Positions 1 to 8,116 of a DNA stretch of 64,000 nt are shown here, piece by piece. Source of the stretch: Polyangiaceae bacterium (lineage in GTDB: Bacteria > Myxococcota_A > Polyangia > Polyangiales > Polyangiaceae); contig JABTUA010000002.1 of assembly GCA_015075635.1 (NCBI GenBank), positions 496,001 through 560,000 on the forward strand, read 5' to 3'. The position numbers and the translations under genes were made by a program. Every line of letters starts with the position of its first letter. The stretch's first letter is position 1. A model generated the notes under the pieces. It was not told where the DNA came from. It worked only from the letters and a program-made list of their open reading frames with translations, and did not search any database.

Positions 1-707
1 TCGGCCTTCTTGCCATAGCTGCCGGCCGGATCGCCGTTCTCGTCCCAGGCGCGCACGTAGAAGCGGAGCGTGCCCTTCTTCTGCACCGCCTCGCAGGGGA
101 TGGTGGTCTGGAAGGCGTCGCCGCGCTTCTTCATCTTCAGGCTCTTCCAGCCGCCGCTGCCGGCCTTGTACCGGAGCTCCAGCCGCTTCGCGCCAGCGGC
201 GCTGCACGACACCGGGATCGGGTGCCGCAGCTGCACCTCGCTGACCTTCGGCAGACACGCGAGCGGTCCGCCGCTGGTCTCGCCCTCGTCGCCGCCGACC
301 GGGACGTCCGCGCCGCTGCTGCCCTTGGCGCGGCGCGCCGCAGCGAAGGTCTTCTTGGTCTCCGGCGTGGCGATGGCGTCGTCGAGCGCGATCTTCGGAT
401 CTGCGCCCAGCGCGTTCAGGAACGCCTCGTTCGCCCCCTTCTGGTTGTTCTTGCCGCTGCCGCGCACGACGCCCACGTACATCCACGCCTTGGCTATGGT
501 GGACGCGCTGCACTGCCCGCCGCAGGCGCGGATGGCGTCGAGCAGGAGCGCCTCGGCGTTGTCGAACTTGGTGACGACGTAGTGCTCGTTGATGGCTCGA
601 TCGATCTTCTTCTTCGCGGCGGCGTCCCCGGGCGCCGCCGACGCCACGGCCGAGACGGCCGCGCAGAGCGCGACGACGAGCAGGGAGAGTGACGCTCGGC
701 GGTGCAT
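1..707 (-). CDS. Secreted TPR-like protein, 3' end beyond the window
   Basis: About 235 residues are visible from the ATG at 707; the C-terminus lies beyond the left edge. Residues about 5-26 form a hydrophobic stretch ending in small residues (VASAAP), so a Sec signal peptide and a periplasmic location are likely. Residues about 30-125 are helical and read like one or two TPR-type units. After a Gly/Glu linker, residues about 150-235 look beta-rich and Ig-like, with two Cys in this part. No catalytic motif is visible and I do not recognise a named family. It is transcribed divergently from the TerB-like gene. The start is supported by the signal peptide beginning directly at this Met. Confidence 0.75.
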   Translation of the reverse strand, partial: MHRRASLSLLVVALCAAVSAVASAAPGDAAAKKKIDRAINEHYVVTKFDNAEALLLDAIRACGGQCSASTIAKAWMYVGVVRGSGKNNQKGANEAFLNALGADPKIALDDAIATPETKKTFAAARRAKGSSGADVPVGGDEGETSGGPLACLPKVSEVQLRHPIPVSCSAAGAKRLELRYKAGSGGWKSLKMKKRGDAFQTTIPCEAVQKKGTLRFYVRAWDENGDPAGSYGKKA

Positions 708-762
708 GGCAGAAGGCACGATCGTCGTACCACGAAGCACCGCGTCGAGGTACATTCCCCGG

Positions 763-1266
763 GTGTTCGGTAAGTGGCTCGCCAAAGCTCGCGCCGAGAC
801 GGCCGAGAGTCCGCTGGCCAAGGCCATCCGCGCGCACATGCCCGGAGCGGACGAAGAGAGCGTGCGGGTGGTCACCGCCATCGCCGGGCTCCTCGCGGCG
901 GTGGCCTACGCGGACCGCGACTACTCGGACGTCGAGGAGCGCCGCGTGCGCGAGGAGCTGCATCGCGTGCACGGCATGACCGAGATGGGCGTGGACGCCA
1001 TCGCGGACGCGCTCCGGCGCGACATCGTCGGCCTCACCACCGTGGAGCTGCCCCGCTCCGCGCGCACCATGGTCGAGCTGGCCGACGAGGAGCTCCGGCT
1101 GGAGGTGCTGGAGGTCCTGGTGGACGTGGCCGCCGCGGACGGTGACATCTCCCACGCCGAGACCACGCTGCTCCGGCAGCTCACGACCTCCCTCGGCCTG
1201 ACCCAGGACGACTACAACCGCGCGCAGGCCAAGCACCGCGACAAGCTGAGCGTCCTCCGGGGCTGA
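763..1266 (+). CDS. TerB-like (tellurite-resistance TerB fold) protein
   Basis: The 167-residue product is all-helical. It carries the two acidic segments typical of the TerB family: one around residue 50 (AYADRDYSDVEE) and one around residue 125 (AAADGDISHAE). Family knowledge: TerB-fold proteins are small helical, possibly metal-binding modules found in stress and membrane-associated systems; the name does not prove tellurite resistance. I chose the GTG at 763 (VFGKWLAKARAE) because the product then starts at the folded region. An in-frame ATG at 706 would add 19 residues and overlap the start of the divergent upstream gene. No partner ter genes are nearby, so the role is open. Confidence 0.7.
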   Translation: MFGKWLAKARAETAESPLAKAIRAHMPGADEESVRVVTAIAGLLAAVAYADRDYSDVEERRVREELHRVHGMTEMGVDAIADALRRDIVGLTTVELPRSARTMVELADEELRLEVLEVLVDVAAADGDISHAETTLLRQLTTSLGLTQDDYNRAQAKHRDKLSVLRG

Positions 1267-1343
1267 ATCGCGCAACGCGTGCGGCGAACGAGCCGCGCAC
1301 GCGAGCTTCGCGCCGGAGCTGGCACACGCTGGCACGGAGTCGC

Positions 1344-1359
1344 TGGCACGGAGCTTGCT
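1344..1359 (+). promoter_or_regulatory. Sigma-54 (-24/-12) promoter upstream of the beta-propeller lipoprotein
   Basis: The sequence TGGCACGGAGCTTGCT matches the RpoN consensus TGGCACG-N4-TTGCW, with GG and GC exactly 10 nt apart. It lies 23 bp before the ATG at 1382, and a GGAGG ribosome-binding site falls between them. Two further TGGCAC motifs lie just upstream (from about 1319 and 1330), but only this copy has a correctly spaced TTGC. Confidence 0.75.
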
Positions 1360-1381
1360 GACCTGCACCCGGAGGCTCGTC

Positions 1382-4372
1382 ATGCAGACCCGCTGGCTTC
1401 TTCTTCTGGGCGCGCTGATCGCTGGGGTGTTCTTCGGTTGCGGCGACGGCGAAGAGGTGGACGCCGCGGGCTACTTCGACTCCGACGTGCCGGGCTTCGG
1501 CACGCCGGGCAGCGGCGCGGGCGGGTTGAACGGTGCGGGCGGTGCGGCTGGCGCGTCCGCCACGGGCGGCAGCGGTGGCGGCGGCGGCGCCGGTGGCGCC
1601 GGTGGCGCCGAGAAAGCCATCGAAGAGGCCGACATCATCCAGCTCCAGGGCAACCGGCTGTACGCCCTGTCCAAGTACGGCGGCCTCAGCGTCGTCGACG
1701 TGTCGGTCAAGGACCAGCTGAAGCTGCTCGGCCGCCACGAGCTCAGCGGCGAGCCCTTCGAGATGTACGTCAAGGAAGGCATCGCCTTCGCCATGTATTC
1801 CTCGTGGGGCCACTACGTCGGCTCCGGCGCGAGCACCCAGTGGGTGCAGTCGAGCGCCGTGGTGGCGCTGGACGTGAAGGACCCGAAGAAGATCGTCAAG
1901 CTCGGCGAGTTCCTGCTGCCGGGCGAGATCAGCGATTCGCGCATCGTGGGCGACGTGCTCTACGTGGTCGCATACGAGAACGGCTCGTGCTGGAACTGTG
2001 CTTCGAACGAGCGCACCAACGTCGTCTCGCTGAACGTGAAGGTCCCGAGCAAGGTCGCCAAGGTGGACGAGCTCGCCTTCGGTGGTCCCTCCGGATACTA
2101 CGGCTGGGGCAAGCGCAGCGTGATGGTCACCCAGGACCGCATGTTCATCGGCGGGCGTGATCCTTCCGGCGCCCAGGGCTCGACCATCCAGATCGTGGAC
2201 ATCACGGATCCGACCGGGAAGCTGGTGAAAGGCGCCAGCGTGCCCGCCGCCGGCAGCATCGAGAGCCGCTGGCAGATGGATGAGAAGGACGGCGTCTTGC
2301 GGCTGATCAGCCAGCCCGGCTGGTGGGCCACCGGCGATCCGCCCATCGTGCAGACCTTCGAGGTCGTCTCGTCGCAGGAGATCAAGCCGCTCGCCAGCCT
2401 GCCGATGGTGCTGCCGGAGCCGGAGCGCCTGCGCAGCGTGCGCTTCGACGGCACGCGCGGCTATGCCATCACGTTCCGGCAGACCGATCCGCTCTTCGTC
2501 ATCGATCTGAGCGTGCCGAGCGCGCCCAAGCAGGTCGGCGAGCTCGAGATCCCCGGCTGGGTCTACCACATGGAACCCCGCGGGGACCGGCTCCTGGCGC
2601 TGGGCTTCGATCAGGGCAACCAGGAAGGCTCGCTCAACGTCTCGCTGTTCGACGTCGCGGACATGACGGCGCCCAAGTTGATGGACCGCGTGAGCTTCGG
2701 CGGGGACTGGGGTGACTTCGCCGAGGACCAGGACCGCATCCACAAGGCCTTCACCATCCTCGACACGCTGGGCCTGATCTTCGTGCCGTACAGCGGCTGG
2801 ACGTACTCGAAGAACGACTACTACGGCTGCGGGACCTGGCAGAGCGGCATCCAGATCGTGAACTTCACCAAGGACGACCTGGTGAAGCGCGGAGCCGCGC
2901 CCTCGCGCGGCACGGCACGGCGCGCCTTCTTGCACGACACGCGACTGTTCGCGGTCTCGGACGTCGCCGTCGAGACCTTCGACATCTCGAACCAGGACGC
3001 ACCGGCGGCGAAGGCCAACCTGGCCCTGGCCACGGTGGTCTCGAAGGTGATCGCGGTCGGCGACAAGGTCGCCCGGGTCGGCTCCGACTGGTACACCTCG
3101 CGCACGGTGCTGGACGTCGTCCCGCTGGGGGCCATCGACGAGCCGGGCGGAAGCGCCGTCGATCTGGAGGCGGCGCTGGGCTCCGCGGAGGAGTCGAAGT
3201 GTTGGTACGGCTACTGGGGCCCGGGCAAGATCGAGCTCTACGCGAACGGCAGCCACGTCTACGTGGTCGCGGGCTACGACGAGCGCCGCATCGCGGTGTT
3301 CGACGTGTCGAGCGGGGTGCCGGTCCTACAGAGCAAGCTGGTCATCCCCGCCCTCGACTCGAGCTCACCCTACGGCCCGTACTATGGCTACTACGGCTCG
3401 GGCATCATCCCGGACGCCGGCGAGGCCACGGTCCAGCTCGGTAGCGCGCTGGTCAGCCTGCGCTTCGCGTCGGAGTGGCTGCCGTCGAGCAAGACCCCGA
3501 AGGTCTCGATCGCGCTCGACGTGGTCGATCTCTCGAATCCCAAGAGCCCGAAGCGCACCAGCGTGCCGGTGCCGAGCGTGCTCGGCGCGACCAGCCTGGT
3601 CGCCGCGGGCGGCGACGCGCTGTTCAGTCACTGGGCGCCTTCGCCGACCGACCCCAACAAGGTGCGCTTCTACGTCGATCGCGTGGATCTGGCGAACCCC
3701 AGCGCCCCGAAGCTCTCGAGCACGAACGTGCCCGGCTCGTTGCTCGCGACCGACAGCTCGGGCAAGCGCGCGCTGACGGTCACCTACGCCAAGGTGGTCG
3801 AGCAGCTGCCGCCCAGCGCCTGCTACGACAAGTGGAGCAACCTCGCGGAGTACGAGTACGACCCGGAGAGTTGGGAGAGCGGGACCTGCACCGGCTACAA
3901 GCGAGCGCTGTCGCTGGTGCAGCTGGGCGGAGCCACGGCCAGCGTGCTGGACGGTCTGGCGCTGCCGGGCGACCTCGAGCTCCACCGCTTCGCGCTCGGC
4001 ACCGACCGCGTCTTCGTGGGCGCGCAGCCGTTCTGCTCCGGCTGCTATGGGTCCGAGCCCTCCCAGGTCCTGGTGCTGAGCGGCTTCGGCGCGGGCAAGA
4101 TCCAGCTCGCGGGCGTGACGCTGCCGGAAGACGAGCCGTACTCCTTCCTGGACACGCTCATCGCCGACGGCACGCGCGCGGTCGCCATCAGCGGCTACCC
4201 GCGCAGGGTTCGGGTCGTGGACGCGAAGAACGCCGCGGCGCCGAGCTTCGCCACGGTCGCGACCCTCGAAGAGCAGTACTACTACTACGGCTACGAGGCC
4301 CAGGTGATCGGCGACACGCTGGTCCTGCCCCAGGGGCCGTACGGCGTGGAGCTGGTGGACCTCACGCCCTGA
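1382..4372 (+). CDS. Large beta-propeller lipoprotein
   Basis: The 996-residue product begins with a lipoprotein signal (GVFFGC, Cys20), followed by an acidic patch and a Gly/Ala-rich linker to about residue 80. The rest is a long series of blade-like repeats such as VVDVSVKDQLKLLGRHEL and VYVVAGYDERRIAVFDVSS. It resembles the secreted C-terminal beta-propeller family PF09826, which has no assigned reaction. Clusters of aromatic residues (GYYGWG, YGPYYGYYG, YYYYGYE) and several Cys are unusual and suggest an exposed extracellular protein. The ATG at 1382 is chosen because it begins the signal peptide and has GGAGG 7 nt upstream. The upstream sigma-54 promoter implies activator-dependent expression. 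Confidence 0.8.
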   Translation: MQTRWLLLLGALIAGVFFGCGDGEEVDAAGYFDSDVPGFGTPGSGAGGLNGAGGAAGASATGGSGGGGGAGGAGGAEKAIEEADIIQLQGNRLYALSKYGGLSVVDVSVKDQLKLLGRHELSGEPFEMYVKEGIAFAMYSSWGHYVGSGASTQWVQSSAVVALDVKDPKKIVKLGEFLLPGEISDSRIVGDVLYVVAYENGSCWNCASNERTNVVSLNVKVPSKVAKVDELAFGGPSGYYGWGKRSVMVTQDRMFIGGRDPSGAQGSTIQIVDITDPTGKLVKGASVPAAGSIESRWQMDEKDGVLRLISQPGWWATGDPPIVQTFEVVSSQEIKPLASLPMVLPEPERLRSVRFDGTRGYAITFRQTDPLFVIDLSVPSAPKQVGELEIPGWVYHMEPRGDRLLALGFDQGNQEGSLNVSLFDVADMTAPKLMDRVSFGGDWGDFAEDQDRIHKAFTILDTLGLIFVPYSGWTYSKNDYYGCGTWQSGIQIVNFTKDDLVKRGAAPSRGTARRAFLHDTRLFAVSDVAVETFDISNQDAPAAKANLALATVVSKVIAVGDKVARVGSDWYTSRTVLDVVPLGAIDEPGGSAVDLEAALGSAEESKCWYGYWGPGKIELYANGSHVYVVAGYDERRIAVFDVSSGVPVLQSKLVIPALDSSSPYGPYYGYYGSGIIPDAGEATVQLGSALVSLRFASEWLPSSKTPKVSIALDVVDLSNPKSPKRTSVPVPSVLGATSLVAAGGDALFSHWAPSPTDPNKVRFYVDRVDLANPSAPKLSSTNVPGSLLATDSSGKRALTVTYAKVVEQLPPSACYDKWSNLAEYEYDPESWESGTCTGYKRALSLVQLGGATASVLDGLALPGDLELHRFALGTDRVFVGAQPFCSGCYGSEPSQVLVLSGFGAGKIQLAGVTLPEDEPYSFLDTLIADGTRAVAISGYPRRVRVVDAKNAAAPSFATVATLEEQYYYYGYEAQVIGDTLVLPQGPYGVELVDLTP

Positions 4373-4380
4373 GGCCGATC
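4371..4380 (+). repeat. Left target-site duplication of the ISAs1-like element
   Basis: GAGGCCGATC occurs here, directly before the left terminal repeat, and again at 8063-8072 directly after the right end. A 10-bp duplication fits the 8-10 bp known for ISAs1-family insertions. The first two bases complete the stop codon of the upstream gene, so insertion did not damage that protein. Confidence 0.85.
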
Positions 4381-4868
4381 CAGTCCCGCTCGGTAGTTCT
4401 TCATCCGCGGGCCGCGGACTCCGTTGGATGAAACCGGACCGCGCCGGGTAGGCTTTGGCGGTCGGTCGGCACCGAGGTCGGCGAGACTATGGTGCGTTCG
4501 AGCCCGTTCGGTAGTTGGACCCGGAGCCCCGCGAGCACCCCGTATTGTCGCCAAAGGGTCGCAAGACCCCGGAGCACGCCTAGTAGTCGGGCCGGACAGA
4601 GGTTGAGAAGCGACGCGTTCTCGAAGAGTTGAGGACGGTCACGGGTACGGCGCGCGAGCAGGCGCAAATTCGCACTCGAGGTCAGGACGGGCCGGCGCTG
4701 GAGGTCGGGGCGTGGCTCTCGGGTGGCGCCGGGCGTTGGTGAAGCGCTGGCGGCGTCGGCGCAGTGGTCGAGCGCACGACGCAGAGCTCGATGACCGCGA
4801 GTGCGGCACTGCGTGCAGCTGCCTGGAGGGAGCGCCATCGGACTCGAGCTCGACGCGCAGCTTCCGGA
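4381..4868. other. Non-coding left arm of ISAs1-like element
   Basis: No convincing gene is seen in these 488 bp. The arm begins with the left terminal repeat (about 4381-4394). The motif GGTAGT occurs at about 4390 and 4509, and TAGTAGT at about 4581. In copy 2 the 190 bp between the first and last of these motifs are missing, consistent with slippage or recombination between short direct repeats. The remainder is shared with copy 2 but shows small indels, unlike the nearly identical HNH part. Confidence 0.6.
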
Positions 4869-4937
4869 CCCACGGCGCTGCCGCTGACAAAGACCACCAA
4901 GGGCATCCCGTGCACGCCCGTTTGTTTGCGGGCGTGC
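4869..4937. repeat. Left inverted repeat and hairpin of the HNH module
   Basis: Positions 4869-4915 are a near-perfect inverted copy of 6494-6540 (shared core CCCACGGCGCTGCCGCTGAC read on this strand). Overlapping its inner end is a hairpin: GCACGCCCG at 4912-4920 pairs with CGGGCGTGC at 4929-4937 around an 8-nt loop. The right side has the mirror arrangement, so the HNH gene sits between matched hairpin-plus-repeat ends. Confidence 0.8.
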
Positions 4938-5168
4938 GAGCAGCGTTTCAGCGTACGGTGACCTGAAGGAAAGAGCATCGAGACGTCGATTTCTCTTGAC
5001 GCATTCTCGAGCGACGCGCGTTCGCGTTCGACGACCACGCGGGTGAGGGCCTCTCGCTCGCGCGTGGTGACGCGCTCGTGCGCGTTCGTGCGCGCGACGA
5101 CGCGCGACGCGTTCAGATGCCCGAAACGCGCTCAGCGTGTCAGCAGCGAGCTCGAAAAATCGCGTGAT

Positions 5169-6460
5169 ATGCCAGAAAGCATGAACGCTCTCTCTTCGGT
5201 CTCCGACCACGAGCTCCGCGAGCGACTTTCGGCCGCCGTGAGCTCGGAGCGGTCGGCGTGCGCCAACGTCATCTTCCACCTGGCAGAGCTCGACCGCCGC
5301 AGGCTGTGTTGTTCCCGTTCCACGCCACACCACCGACAGCGATTCCGCGACTGCGGCAGACCGGAAGCGAGTTCCTCCGGCTCGGCCGGACTGTCTATTT
5401 CGATGCGTGTTCCTCCCTCTTCGCCTACTGCACCGAGCGCCTCGGCTATTCCGAGGACAGCGCGACCAAGCGTGTGCGTGTGGCCCGCCTGGCCCAGCAG
5501 TTCCCCCAGGTGCTCGATGACCTCGCCAGCGGCGAGCTCCACCTGACGGGGCTGTTCCTGCTCTCCGGCCACCTGACGGACGACAACGCCGAGCAGCTCC
5601 TCGCCGAGGCGCGAGGGAAGTCCAAGCGACAGCTCGAGGAGCTGCTCGCCCGCTGGTTCCCGCGGCCGGCCGTGCCGCCGACCATCACCCCGGTCACGCC
5701 CGAGCCGGTACAAGGGCAGTTGTCCACATGGTCCGGGGCAGGTACCCCGGCCCCGCCGGCCCAGGCGCCTCGCCCTCGCGTCGAGCCGCTCTCGCCGGAG
5801 AGCGTTCGCGTGGAATTCAGCGCCCACGCTGCGTTCCGCGACAAGCTCGAGCAGGCCCGGGCGCTGCTCAGCCACACGGTGCCCAGCGGCGACCTCGCGA
5901 CGATCCTCGAGCGCGCGCTGGACCTGCTCATCGAGCGGGAGACGAAGCGCCGCGCCGGCGCGGGCAAGCCCCGCAAGCGCCGCGAGACGAAGCCGGGCTC
6001 GCGGCACGTTCCGGTGGAAGTCCAGCGAGCGGTCAGGGAGCGGGACGGCGACCAGTGCACCTTCACCGACGCCGAAGGGCGGCGGTGTTCGGCGACGCGC
6101 TTCTTGACCATCGAGCACATCGACCCGTTCGCGAAGGGCGGGCCCACGACGGTGGACAACTGCTGCTTGCTTTGCAGACCTCACAACGCCCACCGAGCGC
6201 GCCAGGTCTTCGGTGAGGACCACATCCAGAACGAGATCTCGGAGGCGCGAGCGAGGCGAAGACAGAGCACGCCACCGGCGCCACCAGCGCCGACGCCCGC
6301 GCCCGAGGGCGGCGTGTCCGAAAAGGTGCTCGGAGCGCTGGTTCGGATGGGGTTCAAGCGAGCGGACGCGCGGCGAGCCGTCGAGCAAGCGCGCCTCTGC
6401 GAGGTGGAGCCGCTGCTCGAGCCGATGCTTCGCGCGACGCTCGCCATTCTCACACCGTGA
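5169..6460 (+). pseudogene. HNH endonuclease gene, frame-disrupted (copy 1)
   Basis: The natural start is the ATG at 5169 (MPESMNALSSVSDHELRERL). Its frame runs to LAELDRRRL at 5306, then an 89-bp segment breaks it, and the family sequence resumes in another frame at 5396 (YFDACSSLFAYCTERLGYS). Removing 5307-5395 restores one continuous 400-residue protein. The HNH domain is intact (CTFTDAEGRRC, then TIEHIDPFAKGG, then DNCCLLCRPHNAH). A C-terminal UBA/RuvA-III-like helix set (ALVRMGFKRADARRAVEQA) follows. This matches the DUF222-like HNH paralogues common in Polyangiales. The downstream part stays open from 5258, so a truncated nuclease could be made, but a full-length product cannot. Confidence 0.85.
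5307..5395. other. 89-bp insertion within the HNH gene
   Basis: This segment lies between codon AGG-CTG (5301-5306) and TAT-TTC (5396). Its length is not a multiple of three. The flanks join to the family's uninterrupted protein sequence when it is removed. It is present at the same point in copy 2 (60698-60786), so it predates the duplication. I see no clear terminal repeats or target duplication in it. Confidence 0.7.
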
Positions 6461-6470
6461 GACGGTTCGG

Positions 6471-6540
6471 GCACACCCCACGTCGAATGGGGTGTGCACG
6501 GATTGCCCTTGGTGGTCATTGTCAGCGGCAGCGCCGTGGG
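6471..6540. repeat. Right hairpin and inverted repeat of the HNH module
   Basis: A hairpin of GCACACCCCA (6471-6480) with TGGGGTGTGC (6488-6497) lies 10 bp after the HNH stop codon. It is followed by 6494-6540, the inverted partner of 4869-4915. The hairpin could also act as a transcription terminator for the HNH gene, but no T-run follows it. The transposase ribosome-binding site begins just outside the repeat. Confidence 0.8.
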
Positions 6541-6572
6541 CACGCATGCGGACGAAGGAAAGGAGCTCATCT

Positions 6573-7862
6573 GTGCCTCGAACAGGTCGCACTCAACGCA
6601 GAGTCATCGGCATGCTCGTCAAACGCTTCGGCGACGCGCGCCTCGACGAGGTCCGCGACCCGCGCAACCCACGCGGGCGTCGCTGGGATCTCGGCAGTTT
6701 GCTCGCCAGCGCGCTGCTCGGGATGGTGGCCGGGAGCAGGAGCCTGCGCGAGGTCGAGCAGCTGACCGCGGAGCTCACGCCCGCGGTGCGCGCGAAGCTC
6801 GGAATCGCACGTCGTGTTCCGGACACTACGTTGCGCGACGCGCTCGCGGCGCTCGAGCCCGACGACGTCCGCCCGGCCCTGCACGCTGCGACTCGCGCCG
6901 CCCAGCGCCGCAAGGCGCTCGAGCCCAACGGCTCACCCTTCGGCGTCGTCTCGCTCGACGGCAAGGCGACCCGTGTGCCTGCCGCCGACGACTTCTTCGC
7001 CCAGCGTCAGACGGCGCCGGCCGAGGCGCGCCTGCTCGGCCTGGTCAGGACCGTCACGGCCACGCTGACCAGCTCCACCGAGCGACCCGTCATCGATGTC
7101 GTCCCGATCCCGGCCAGCACCAACGAGATGGGCATGTTTCAGCGCTGTCTCTGCGCCTTGATGCGGACCTACGCGCGCAGCGACCTGTTTCGCCTCGTCA
7201 CCTACGACGCCGGCGCGTGCTCCAGAGAGAACGCTCGGGCGGTGCGCGACCTCGGCCTTCACTACCTGTTCGCCGTCAAGAGCACCCAACCCTCCCTCCA
7301 CACCGAGGCCGTGCGCTGGCTGTGTGGCCTGGAGCCTGACCAGGCCGCCGCCTCCAGCACGGATCTCCACCACGGTCGCTCCGTCGTGCGGCGCATCTAC
7401 CTCGGTGAAGCCCTTGCCGCGCCGGAAGGTTGGGAGCATCTCAGGACCGTGCTCCGCGTCGAGGTCGAGACGCTCGATTCCAAGGGCGTCCGGGTCGCGA
7501 GCGACAACCGCTACTTCGTTTCCAGCTTGCCGCGCTCTCGACTCAGCGAGGTCCAATGGCTGCTCGTCGTGCGCCGCCACTGGGGCGTCGAGACTGCCCA
7601 TCAGCTTCTCGATGGCGCCTTCGCCGAGGACCATCATCCGTGGATCGAACAGAACCCGCGAGCCACGGTCGTCGTGATGGTGCTGCGGCGCATCGCATAC
7701 ACGCTGCTCGCGCTCTGGCGCGGGGTGACTTTGCGCAGCGACGAACAGCGTAGGCGGCCCTGGCGCGACCTGATGCGCGACATCTGGCTCTGCACAGTCA
7801 AGGCCACCGCAGAGACCCCTCGAAACTCGAGTGACCGCCGGCTCCCGCCGGCGCCCGCGTGA
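6573..7862 (+). CDS. ISAs1-family DDE transposase, full length
   Basis: The 429-residue product catalyses cut-and-paste transposition of its own element by a DDE (RNase H-like) active site. Catalytic residues are visible: Asp129 in VSLDGKATR, Asp212 in VTYDAGACSREN and Glu340 in RRHWGVETAHQLLDGAFAED. STNEMG at about 182-187 corresponds to the NEI/NEM signature of ISAs1 proteins. The GTG at 6573 is chosen because AAAGGAG lies 7 nt upstream. The gene is the only intact transposase in the window and could in principle mobilise the deleted copy at 59970-62908 in trans. No frameshift or stop is present. Confidence 0.9.
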   Translation: MPRTGRTQRRVIGMLVKRFGDARLDEVRDPRNPRGRRWDLGSLLASALLGMVAGSRSLREVEQLTAELTPAVRAKLGIARRVPDTTLRDALAALEPDDVRPALHAATRAAQRRKALEPNGSPFGVVSLDGKATRVPAADDFFAQRQTAPAEARLLGLVRTVTATLTSSTERPVIDVVPIPASTNEMGMFQRCLCALMRTYARSDLFRLVTYDAGACSRENARAVRDLGLHYLFAVKSTQPSLHTEAVRWLCGLEPDQAAASSTDLHHGRSVVRRIYLGEALAAPEGWEHLRTVLRVEVETLDSKGVRVASDNRYFVSSLPRSRLSEVQWLLVVRRHWGVETAHQLLDGAFAEDHHPWIEQNPRATVVVMVLRRIAYTLLALWRGVTLRSDEQRRRPWRDLMRDIWLCTVKATAETPRNSSDRRLPPAPA

Positions 7863-8062
7863 CCCGTGCCGAGGCCTTCGCGCCGACCTGCTCTTTGACA
7901 GACTCCGCGTCGATCATTGCCCTCGGGCTCCTGCCCCCGTAGCGGCTCGATTGCGCTTGCTCCTGTGCGGCCCAGGCTCCTCTCTACCGCCCCGTCCCGG
8001 GTCACCACTTCCCAGCCGGTGGTGGCGACCCAGTTCGACTCGCGGAGAACCGATCGAGACTG

Positions 8063-8072
8063 GAGGCCGATC
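8063..8072 (+). repeat. Right target-site duplication of the ISAs1-like element
   Basis: GAGGCCGATC repeats the 10 bp at 4371-4380 and immediately follows the right terminal repeat (...ATCGAGACTG, ending at 8062). Confidence 0.85.
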
Positions 8073-8116
8073 CGCGCCCGTTTCCTCCGCCGGCCAGTCG
8101 GCGTATTAATTGGGCG

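Larger units (their letters stand above)
4381..8062 (+). mobile_element. ISAs1-family mobile element with HNH cargo, copy 1 (intact ends)
   Basis: This is a 3,682-bp unit. The left end CAGTCCCGCTCGGT matches the reverse complement of the right end CAGTCTCGATCGGT at 12 of 14 positions. GAGGCCGATC is duplicated on both sides. ISAs1-family ends usually begin CAG and duplicate 8-10 bp, which agrees. Contents in order are a non-coding left arm, a disrupted HNH endonuclease gene bounded by 47-bp inverted repeats, a full-length DDE transposase, and about 200 bp of right arm. Ordinary ISAs1 members are roughly 1.2-1.5 kb, so more than 2 kb here is extra. A second, deleted copy lies at 59970-62908. 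Confidence 0.85.

Noticed and set aside
1181..3256. Long minus-strand open frame opposite the beta-propeller gene
   Set aside because: It lies antisense to a clearly coding frame, has no domain or signal peptide and arises from high GC and lack of stops.
4682..5038. Minus-strand frames in the left arm of the element (also 60081-60281)
   Set aside because: They cross the inverted repeat and hairpin, differ between the two copies and have no domain.
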